In this document: positions 10,533-17,364 of the stretch, piece by piece | How positions within the stretch are numbered: position 1 is the stretch's first letter | Layout of the letters: every line of letters begins with the position of its first letter | From: Acidobacteriota bacterium | GTDB taxonomy: Bacteria > Acidobacteriota > UBA6911 > RPQK01 > JADFOI01 | Direction of reading: 5' to 3' | NCBI GenBank assembly: GCA_022562935.1 | Contig: JADFOI010000025.1 | Location: 1-35,053 of the forward strand | DNA: 35,053 nucleotides | Translations under genes and position numbers: made by a program | The notes under the pieces: model-generated | Seen by the model: the letters and a program-made list of their open reading frames with translations, nothing else | Told to the model about the DNA's origin: nothing | Database searches by the model: none

Positions 10533-10732
10533 ATTAAGGCGTCCTTTGCGGCGTTGAAGGCTTGGCGCGCTTGATCACGCTTGACAGTGGGAAAATCACG
10601 GAGAAAATCATCGAGCGTGTCACCCCCTTGAAGATAGTCAATCAGTGCTTTGACGGGCACACGTGTTCCCTTAAATACAGGGGTGCCTCCGAGCACATCT
10701 CTGGAACTCTCAAGGAATGGTGCCTTAGACAT
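10529..10732 (-). CDS. DUF433 domain protein, putative antitoxin-like
   Basis: A 67-residue protein with the DUF433 pattern: R-DVLGGTPVFKGTRVPVKALIDYLQGGDTLDDFLRDFPTVKRDQARQAF. DUF433 proteins are small helix-turn-helix-like proteins often found in toxin-antitoxin loci. I chose ATG 10732 because an AAGGGA site is directly upstream; ATG 10750 is in frame. It is first in the cassette and translationally coupled to hicB by an ATGA overlap, an unusual addition to a hicBA pair. It might supply the DNA-binding function missing from the short HicB; that is inference. Confidence 0.75.
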   Translation of the reverse strand: MSKAPFLESSRDVLGGTPVFKGTRVPVKALIDYLQGGDTLDDFLRDFPTVKRDQARQAFNAAKDALI

Positions 10733-10847
10733 AGATCCCTTATACTTCATGTATTTTATCACTTCTCGTCTGAACGTGTCCTGCCGTTTTCTCCCACTCT
10801 TGACATGCGACAACGGTGAACGAAGATCAGCCACTGGGAAGAAAAGC

Positions 10848-11213
10848 ATGTCAGAACTGTTTGTGGGCCGGGAAGAGGATTTCGAGGAGCAGGACCGCCG
10901 GCTTATCGTCCAGGACGGTTTGGAAATCGGTGTTTTTCGGGTCAATGGAGCTTTCTATGCCTACCAGAACCAGTGTGCCCATCGGGGCGGTCCGGTCTGC
11001 CAGGGGAAGATTTTAAACAAGGTGGAGGAGGTCCTAAACGAGGACAAGACCAGCAGGGGGCTGCAGTTTTCAAAGGAGCATCTTCACATCATCTGTCCCT
11101 GGCATGGTTTTGAGTACGATCTCAGGGATGGCGTGAATGCGGGGAACAGGCGTCTCCATTTAAAGAAGTATGAAGTGGAGGTTCGCAAGGGAGGAGTCTA
11201 TGTCCTTATCTAA
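10848..11213 (+). CDS. Rieske [2Fe-2S] ferredoxin-like protein
   Basis: A 121-residue soluble Rieske domain protein. The cluster ligands are Cys43 and His45 (CAHRGGPVC) and Cys83 and His86 (CPWHGFEYDL). The loop between the two ligand pairs is longer than usual and charged (KILNKVEEVLNEDKTSRGLQFSKEH). It could carry electrons to an oxygenase or act as a stand-alone redox subunit, but no oxygenase is encoded nearby. The ATG at 10848 follows a GGGAAGAAAAG stretch. Its end overlaps the next gene by 14 bases, so it belongs to an operon with the amidohydrolase. Confidence 0.88.
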   Translation: MSELFVGREEDFEEQDRRLIVQDGLEIGVFRVNGAFYAYQNQCAHRGGPVCQGKILNKVEEVLNEDKTSRGLQFSKEHLHIICPWHGFEYDLRDGVNAGNRRLHLKKYEVEVRKGGVYVLI

Positions 11214-11571
11214 ATTGAAAGGGTCGCAACCAGCCCACCCTGAGATCGATTCAGCCGAAGCCGCCCAGGCCATTTGGGAAGCCGTCCGGGAGGCGGTGGA
11301 GGCGGGCGAGACCCAAAAGTTTTCCGATGAGACGGTTCAAAAGTTGATGACGGCGGCGCTAAAGTTGTTCGCGGCCAAGGTGGAGCAGGAGGACCGGTTC
11401 TTTTCTCCGATTCTCGGCCCGGGTGAGCTGGTGACCCCGACCGATGTGGTGGTTACTGTCTCGGAAATCCTGCGAGCGGTGAACCTCAATACCTTCGACC
11501 TGGCCATGTGGTTTAACCGGTCCAGACCGCCCAGGGAAGAAGAGGGGTGCAGGGATGAAGGAAGTTCATGA
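11200..11571 (+). CDS. Unknown small protein in the Rieske/amidohydrolase operon
   Basis: I do not recognise a named family. The 123 residues are mainly helical, acidic in the first half (PEIDSAEAAQAIWEAVREAVEAGETQKFSDETVQKLMTAALKLFAAKVEQ), with a conserved-looking C-terminal half (FFSPILGPGELVTPTDVVVTVSEILRAVNLNTFDLAMWFNRSRP). There is no signal peptide, membrane segment or metal motif. ATG 11200 has a good GGAGG ribosome site and lies inside the end of the Rieske gene. The end overlaps the amidohydrolase by 17 bases. This tight sandwiching suggests a subunit or accessory of the same enzyme system. Confidence 0.75.
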   Translation: MSLSKLKGSQPAHPEIDSAEAAQAIWEAVREAVEAGETQKFSDETVQKLMTAALKLFAAKVEQEDRFFSPILGPGELVTPTDVVVTVSEILRAVNLNTFDLAMWFNRSRPPREEEGCRDEGSS

Positions 11572-12754
11572 AAGTCCGATCAAACCGATCGATGTTTATA
11601 CCGATACGCGCGATATTCTGGCCCACGCCAAACGGCAGGCCGATGCCAACAAATACGAAGATTATCTGATCGTCGATGTCGATTCCCATCACACCGAGAC
11701 TAACTCCTGGCACGAAATTATCGAATACATCGAAGACCCCGTTATTCGTGCCCAGGCCCAGGAGTATCAGCAGTCCAGGACGGGCGGGCCGCCCTATGGT
11801 CTAAGCGGCGATTTCGGGCTCAAGTATCAGGGCGTTGGCGGGCGCATTCCCCACAACGACAATCGCCTGGAGACGGTGGAGGAAAAAGACGTCCATCGTG
11901 ATGTGGTCCTCACTCGCCGCGCCATGGAAAGCTTCGGGCTTGATTACATGGTGGTCTTCCCGACGCCCATGTTGTTTTTAGGCACCCATCCCCAGCCCGA
12001 GATGGAGGTTTTGCTGGGCCGGGCCTACAACCGTTGGTTAGAGGAGCGATTGCTGCCGGGCGACGAAAGAATCAAGAGCTTTATGTATTTGCCCTTTAAC
12101 GACCCGGAGGCTGCTCTTCGAACGGTTGAGGACTTTTCCGAGGTTAAGGGCTCGGTCGGCTTCACCATCACCAGCGCCCGCTACAAGCCCGTCCATCACA
12201 ACCAGTACATGAAGCTGTATGCCGCTCTTGAGGAGCGGGGGATGCCTCTTTGCTTTCATGCCGGGTACTATTGGCAGGACTCTTCGATGTCACTGCTCAA
12301 CCGATTTATCGGAATGCATGCCCTGGCCTTTGTTCTTTGCAACCTGGTCCATATGACCAATTGGGTGCTCAATGGTCTACCCGAGCGTTTTCCCAAGCTC
12401 AAGACGATCTGGCTTGAAAGCGGGTTGGCCTGGATCCCTTTTTTGATGCAGCGGCTGGACCATGAGTACCTGATGCGAACCTCCGAAGCCCCGCTGCTCC
12501 GCAAGCTCCCAAGTGAATACATGAGGGAGATGTACTACACCTCCCAGCCCATGGAGACAGACCATCCCAAGGCGCTGGAGCTGACCTTTGAAATGATCCA
12601 TGCCGAAACCCAGCTGCTCTATTCCTCGGATTGGCCCCACTGGGATTTCGACCCCCCCAGTGTCATCTTTGATCTGCCCTTCCTCAGTGAACAGGGAAAG
12701 CGGAACATCCTCGGAGAAAACGCCCGCCGGCTTCTCAAGCTGGATGAGCGTTGA
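11555..12754 (+). CDS. Amidohydrolase-2 family metal-dependent hydrolase/decarboxylase
   Basis: A 399-residue TIM-barrel enzyme of the amidohydrolase-2 (PF04909) group, which includes ACMSD-like decarboxylases. The N-terminal metal site is IVDVDSHHTE (about residues 39-48), where many relatives have HxH. Further family features are LDYMVVFPTP, MPLCFHAGYY (metal or substrate His), WLESGLAWIP and the late aspartate in SSDWPHWD. The substrate cannot be told. The neighbours (a Rieske protein, a small helical protein and an MFS permease) suggest uptake and breakdown of an aromatic or other carboxylic acid. ATG 11555 follows a GAGGGG stretch. Confidence 0.85.
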   Translation: MKEVHESPIKPIDVYTDTRDILAHAKRQADANKYEDYLIVDVDSHHTETNSWHEIIEYIEDPVIRAQAQEYQQSRTGGPPYGLSGDFGLKYQGVGGRIPHNDNRLETVEEKDVHRDVVLTRRAMESFGLDYMVVFPTPMLFLGTHPQPEMEVLLGRAYNRWLEERLLPGDERIKSFMYLPFNDPEAALRTVEDFSEVKGSVGFTITSARYKPVHHNQYMKLYAALEERGMPLCFHAGYYWQDSSMSLLNRFIGMHALAFVLCNLVHMTNWVLNGLPERFPKLKTIWLESGLAWIPFLMQRLDHEYLMRTSEAPLLRKLPSEYMREMYYTSQPMETDHPKALELTFEMIHAETQLLYSSDWPHWDFDPPSVIFDLPFLSEQGKRNILGENARRLLKLDER

Positions 12755-12797
12755 GAATTCGGGGCCTGTTCCCGACCTCTCAACGCAGGAGATGCCG

Positions 12798-14038
12798 ATG
12801 AAGAAATGGACGGTGGTGGGTCTGTTTTGGTTAGTCCAGGTGTTCACCGATATCATACGGGTTTCGCTGGCCGTGGTGGCTCCGACCTTGATGAGGCAGT
12901 ACGACATCACGCCTCAGGTCTGGGCTATGTCCTGTCGGGATGGAATTGGACCTATGTCGGATTTCTCCCCTTTGCCGGGCCCATTGTTGATCGGCTCGGA
13001 CCCTGGATCGTACTGGGCGTCGGCTCCACCCTTTGGGGCTTGGCCACACTGGCTCTGCCGCTTGCAGCCGGCGTGCTTTCTCTCTTTTTGCTGCGGGCCC
13101 TGTTCGGATTCGGGCACTGCGTTCGTTTTCCCTCCCAGGCATCGGCCGTCGCTCGATGGTTCCATCCCAATCAGCGTGCCACAGCCGTGGGATTGTGTTT
13201 CTCCGGCGGCCAGGTAGGTTTGGCCACGGGAACCATGATCGCAGCCCTCGTTCTGGACCGTTTGGGCTGGCAGTGGGTGTTTTACTTCATGGGCAGCGCC
13301 AGCCTGGTGTTTACCCTCATCTGGTTTGTCTTTTACCCGGAGAAGAAGATTGGGCGGCAGGCCGTGCCGGTAGACGAGGAGAAGGGAAGTGAGGCCCCCT
13401 GGGTTCGCTGGGCTTCACTGTTTACCCACCGATCGGTGTGGGGAATCGTCTTTGGGCAGGTGGGATATCTTTATGCTTACTTTTTCTTTATCACCTGGCT
13501 CCCCAGCTATCTCATCCTGGAGCGAGGGATGACGGTTCTACAAACAGGAATCGTGGCCAGTCTTCCTTTTTGGATGGGGCTGGTGGGGACCCTGACGGGA
13601 GGATGGGTGGGGGATGACCTGATCCGGCGTGGCTTCAGCCGGACGGCATCTCGTAAAACGATGATTGGTGTGGGTCTAACCTTGGTGACGATCACCATGG
13701 TAGCGGCGGCATTTGCAACCCAAACCTGGCTGGCCGTCACCTTGCTGACCCTTTGTATGGGATCGATGAGGCTGATCACGGCATCCGCCAACTCCGCTCC
13801 CCTGGACCTGGCTCCACCCAGTGTAGTGGCTTCGCTGACCTCCATACAAAACACCATAGGAACCGTCAGCAGTATGCTGGTGGCCATCATCACCGGCTAC
13901 ATCGTGGGAACCACCGGTTCGTTTGTTTTGGCCCTTCTGGTGGCGGGCGCAATGGCCCTGGGCGGGGCCCTCTCCTATGTTTTTCTGGTCAAAAGCTTTG
14001 AGCCCCTTCCCATCGAACCAGCCGAGCAGCCTGCCTAA
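12798..14038 (+). pseudogene. MFS transporter with a one-base frameshift near 12922
   Basis: A major facilitator permease read in two frames. The first starts at ATG 12798, six bases after a GCAGGAG ribosome site, and encodes 42 residues of a normal MFS start (MKKWTVVGLFWLVQVFTDII...YDITPQVW). The reading frame then has to shift at the GGG of 12922-12924 to continue as GYVLSGWNWTYVGFLPFAGPIVDRLGPW and the remaining eleven or so membrane segments. One extra G would restore a single 413-residue protein of normal MFS length. The downstream frame has its own ATG at 12806, but its first 38 residues are not membrane-like. Either a real inactivating deletion or a sequencing error in a G run. Probably the transporter for the amidohydrolase operon. 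Confidence 0.8.
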
Positions 14039-14089
14039 TCTCTCTGTTTCTTTGGACTTACGAAACGACGTGAATTCTCTTTTTTTGTT

Positions 14090-14187
14090 TTCTCTATTTT
14101 CTATTTTCTACGAGCGAAGCGAGTTCAGTTGACGTCTTGAATTCCGTGCGATAGCCTTTCGGGCGTGTGCTCCCCGATTTATCGGGG
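14090..14187. repeat. Spacer with shared CTATTTT units and a leader hairpin
   Basis: TTCTCTATTTTCTATTTTCT (14090-14109) is identical to 8454-8473. A TTGACG hexamer at about 14129 could be a -35 element, but no good -10 follows at the right distance. A perfect hairpin CCCCGAT-tt-ATCGGGG (14172-14187) ends four bases before the AAGGAG ribosome site of the radical SAM gene, where it could affect translation. Confidence 0.5.
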
Positions 14188-14203
14188 AACAAGGAGAGAG
14201 ATC

Positions 14204-15958
14204 GTGCCTAACGTGCTCTTGGTTTATCCGGAATTTCCTGCATCTTACTGGGGATACAATTTTGCGCTGGATTTTGTAGGCAAGAAAGCGGCCATGCCGC
14301 CGCTGGGCCTTCTGACCGTTGCCGGTATATTTCCCGAAGAGTATCCGCTCAAGGTTGTGGATATGAACGTCCGCTCCTTAACAGACGAACATCTGGAGTG
14401 GGCGGACCTGGTCTTTACCTCCACCATGATTGTTCAGCGGGATTCTCTCAAGGAAGTGGTTCAGCTCTGCAATCAGGCCCGCATTCCCGTGATTGCTGGT
14501 GGGCCGCACCCCACTTCATATTTCCAGGACCTGGAGGGAGTGGATCACTTGGTCTTGGATGAAGTGGAGGATACGCTGCTGGACTTCCTGCGTGATCTAG
14601 AACAGGGAACCGCCAAGAGGATTTATCGAGCACCGGAAAAGCCCAATGTGAGCAGGTCGCCCCTGCCTCGGTACGATTTGATTGATCTTGACGAATATGC
14701 ATCGATGGCGCTTCAATTTTCTCGAGGCTGTCCCTTCGATTGTGAGTTTTGCGACATCACCAAGTTGTTTGGCCGGAAGTCTCGCACCAAAACTAATGAG
14801 CAGGTTCTGGCCGAGTTTGATCTTCTTTACGGCCTGGGTTGGCGCGGAAGTCTTTTTCTGGTGGATGACAACTTTATCGGCAACAAGCGCGCTGCTTTGA
14901 GTTTGCTCACCGATGTCGCCCGCTGGCAAAAGAGCCGGGATTATCCTTTTTCCCTCTTCACGGAAGCCAGCGTGAACTTGGTTCGGTTGGAGCCGCTCAT
15001 GGATGCCATGATCGATTCCGGCTTCACCACGGTTTTTCTGGGCATCGAGACACCCAATCCCGATGCTTTGCTGAAAACCAAGAAGAAGCAGAACGTCAGA
15101 ACCGGAGAAGAACACTATCTCATGAATGCGGTACGGACGATTCAGCAAAAAGGGATGGAGGTGATGGGAGGATTCATCCTGGGACTGGATGGGGACAGCG
15201 AGGACGCCTTCGATACCCAGATTGAATTTGTCCAGGAAGCGGGCATTCCCATGGCCATGGTGGGACTGTTGAGTGCCTTAAAAGGCACCGATTTGTACCA
15301 CCGTCTGCAACGGGAGGGGAGATTACTCAAGGAGTCCACCGGCAACAACTTCAGCATCACCTTGAACTTTGAAACGGAGATGGACCGGGAGGTTCTTATC
15401 GAAGGGTATAAGCGTGTATTGACCACTATTTACGACCCAACTCTTAAGAATTATTTTGAGCGTTGTTGGACCCTGTTGAAGAACCTGAAATTCACCGAAC
15501 ATACGGTCAGGAAATTCGGGAAAACAGAGATGATGGCGGTAGCGAAATCGTTCAAGAGACAGCTCTTGTCCCGACAAGGTCCCGCCTATATCCGTTTCCT
15601 GGTGAGGGTTTTTCGGTATAACCCCAGGCTGCTCCCGGAGGCGGTGCGTCTGGCTATCATGGGTTATCATTTCGAGAAGATCACCAGCCAGCAGATCGCT
15701 GTTCACGCTTTTGAAGAATATCTGGATGCGGAATTAGCTGCTTTCAAGGAGGCCTTCTCCCGGTTTGCCAAGGCCCAGAGCCAGAGCATCGAGGAAGTCC
15801 GCTCTTATGCGCAGGATCTATTTGCCCGGGTTCAGCAGCGCCACCAACAGATTCACCGCGATTTCAGATACGGTGCCCAGGAGATGCTCGATTCCTTCCG
15901 ACAGGCCGTAGATTCCTACCTGGAGCAACTCAGCGGCGGTCCTCCCCTTACTTCGTGA
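14204..15958 (+). CDS. B12-binding-domain radical SAM protein with DUF4070-type C-terminus
   Basis: A 584-residue class B-like radical SAM enzyme. The N-terminal 140 or so residues resemble a cobalamin-binding fold (LLVYPEFP..., AAMPPLGLLTVAG, VIAGGPHPTSY), without the DxHxxG motif, as is usual in this class. The SAM cluster motif is CPFDCEFC (Cys176, Cys180, Cys183), followed by LFLVDDNFIGNKRAA and FLGIETPN. The C-terminal region resembles DUF4070 proteins, a group including the hopanoid 2-methylase HpnP, and ends in a long helical stretch. Start GTG 14204 follows AAGGAGAGAG. It is not next to hopanoid genes, so the substrate is unknown; a C-methylation is a reasonable guess. Confidence 0.82.
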   Translation: MPNVLLVYPEFPASYWGYNFALDFVGKKAAMPPLGLLTVAGIFPEEYPLKVVDMNVRSLTDEHLEWADLVFTSTMIVQRDSLKEVVQLCNQARIPVIAGGPHPTSYFQDLEGVDHLVLDEVEDTLLDFLRDLEQGTAKRIYRAPEKPNVSRSPLPRYDLIDLDEYASMALQFSRGCPFDCEFCDITKLFGRKSRTKTNEQVLAEFDLLYGLGWRGSLFLVDDNFIGNKRAALSLLTDVARWQKSRDYPFSLFTEASVNLVRLEPLMDAMIDSGFTTVFLGIETPNPDALLKTKKKQNVRTGEEHYLMNAVRTIQQKGMEVMGGFILGLDGDSEDAFDTQIEFVQEAGIPMAMVGLLSALKGTDLYHRLQREGRLLKESTGNNFSITLNFETEMDREVLIEGYKRVLTTIYDPTLKNYFERCWTLLKNLKFTEHTVRKFGKTEMMAVAKSFKRQLLSRQGPAYIRFLVRVFRYNPRLLPEAVRLAIMGYHFEKITSQQIAVHAFEEYLDAELAAFKEAFSRFAKAQSQSIEEVRSYAQDLFARVQQRHQQIHRDFRYGAQEMLDSFRQAVDSYLEQLSGGPPLTS

Positions 15959-16263
15959 ATTCGTGAATTCGTGTAGTTGTGCTGTCGTGCGGTTGTGCTG
16001 TCGGGGGTGGAGGAATGTCAGGAATGTGGGAGGCACCCGAGGTGCCGAATAACTCTAATCTCTGAAATAACTCTTACTCTGGGGAAGCCCGTGGGCTAAA
16101 GCCCACGGCTCTGTTTGTCCCTCGTTAACCCACCGCTCTGAGCTCTGTCAGAGCCGCAGGCTTCAGCCTGCGGGCCCGCCGTCGGCTCTTGCCCCTACGA
16201 ACCATTTGGCACGACAGCACACGTCACGAAGTGACGGCCGCACGTCGTGACGAAGTCACGACT
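15959..16263. repeat. 305-base noncoding spacer made of dispersed repeats
   Basis: No gene seen. From left to right: TTCGTGAA tandem units and GTGCTGTCGTGC-type repeats (about 15953-16005), a GGAATGTGGGAGGCACC...GGTGCC hairpin (about 16013-16050), a GCCCGTGGGCT-aa-AGCCCACGG hairpin (about 16087-16108), a linker, and a CCGCAGGCTtcAGCCTGCGG hairpin near 16162-16181. Inverted CACGACAGCAC/CGTCACGAAGTGACG repeats (about 16209-16268) mirror the first block. The three middle hairpins recur downstream of lipB at 20581-20690. The genes on either side converge. Confidence 0.75.
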
Positions 16264-17193
16264 TCACGAACCTACGCGGTTGCTGACACGGACGCCTGAT
16301 GGAACCGGGGTGAGATCCCAAATGATGCCGGTCCAGGAGAGGAGCCGCAAAACGTAGTAGGTGATATCAATTTCCCACCAGTAGAAGCCCTGGCGCACGG
16401 AGGCCGAGAAATGATGATGGTTGTTGTGCCAGCCTTCCCCCAGCGTGATCAGTGCAAGAAGAAAATTGTTCCGGCTCTCGTCGGAGGTCTTGTAGCGCTT
16501 GGTCCCAAACAGGTGAGAGAGGGAATTAATCGTACAGGTTCCGTGGAAGAGAATGATTGTGGAGATAAAAAATCCCCAAATCAACATCTGCATGCCTGAG
16601 GTTCCCAGCTGCGGAGCCAGTGAGTTCAGAATCGATCCAAAGGCGACCAGCGATACCGCCAGAATGATCGGGACCACCGTCTCGAAGCGGTCCAAAAAGC
16701 GAAGCTCAGGAAACTTGGCCAGGTCGGGAACCGCCTTATAGTTGGTGGGGAAGTTCCCCTTGCAGGTAATCCAACCCATGTGGCTCCAGAAAAATCCGTC
16801 CCGGTGGGGAGAATGAACGTCGTCCACTTCATCGGAATGGCGATGATGATGGCGGTGGTGAGCGGCCCACCAGAGGGGCCCTTTTTGAACCGAAGTGTTG
16901 CCCCAGACGGCGAAAAGAAACTGGGCCCAGCGCGATGTCTTAAAGGTACGGTGGGAGAAGTAACGATGGTAAAAGCCCGTGATGGCAAACATTCGGATGA
17001 AGTAAAGGGCCACAGCCGTCAGCACCGCAATCCAGCTCCACCCCACCCAGATCACTCCGAAGCACATCAGGTGGAGGGCCAGGAAGGGGATCGATCGGAC
17101 CCAGTCAATGTTTTTGAATTCACTTTTCGGGACGGCTTGACTATAGGCTGTGTTGTCGAACCATCCAAGTACTGAAGACCAAAACGATTTCAT
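16264..17193 (-). CDS. Acyl-CoA/fatty-acid delta-9-type desaturase
   Basis: A membrane di-iron desaturase that puts a cis double bond into acyl chains, adjusting membrane fluidity. The 309-residue protein has the three histidine boxes of the bacterial SCD-like family: HRYFSH (76-81), HHRHHH within 112-117 followed by SD, and HNNHHH near 260 in GEGWHNNHHHF. Four or so hydrophobic segments separate them. The start ATG 17193 is followed by a polar N-terminus. It lies downstream of the LptFG gene on the same strand, with a 171-base gap in which I see no clear promoter or terminator. Positional specificity cannot be read from sequence. Confidence 0.93.
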   Translation of the reverse strand: MKSFWSSVLGWFDNTAYSQAVPKSEFKNIDWVRSIPFLALHLMCFGVIWVGWSWIAVLTAVALYFIRMFAITGFYHRYFSHRTFKTSRWAQFLFAVWGNTSVQKGPLWWAAHHRHHHRHSDEVDDVHSPHRDGFFWSHMGWITCKGNFPTNYKAVPDLAKFPELRFLDRFETVVPIILAVSLVAFGSILNSLAPQLGTSGMQMLIWGFFISTIILFHGTCTINSLSHLFGTKRYKTSDESRNNFLLALITLGEGWHNNHHHFSASVRQGFYWWEIDITYYVLRLLSWTGIIWDLTPVPSGVRVSNRVGS

Positions 17194-17364
17194 CTGCGGG
17201 TATATCCTTCCATGCTAGCGAGTCAATAAACAAGAATAGCAGAAGCAGAAGACCCTAGCAGTCGCTGTTGCTGATCCTCCTGAGAACAGATTAATCATTT
17301 ATACAGACAGGGATTTTTACTCCCCTTCTCCCCTCTGCAGAATAACGAGATGGGGCAAGAATTG

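Noticed and set aside
10848-11213. Rieske protein as part of a ring-hydroxylating dioxygenase
   Set aside because: No catalytic alpha subunit or reductase is encoded in the neighbourhood.
12915-12930. Programmed ribosomal frameshift in the MFS gene
   Set aside because: There is no slippery heptamer or stimulating structure that I can see, and such control is not known for MFS transporters; deletion or sequencing error is simpler.
14204-15958. Naming the radical SAM gene hpnP
   Set aside because: Domain layout is similar, but there are no hopanoid genes around and the C-terminus differs; the group holds several functions.
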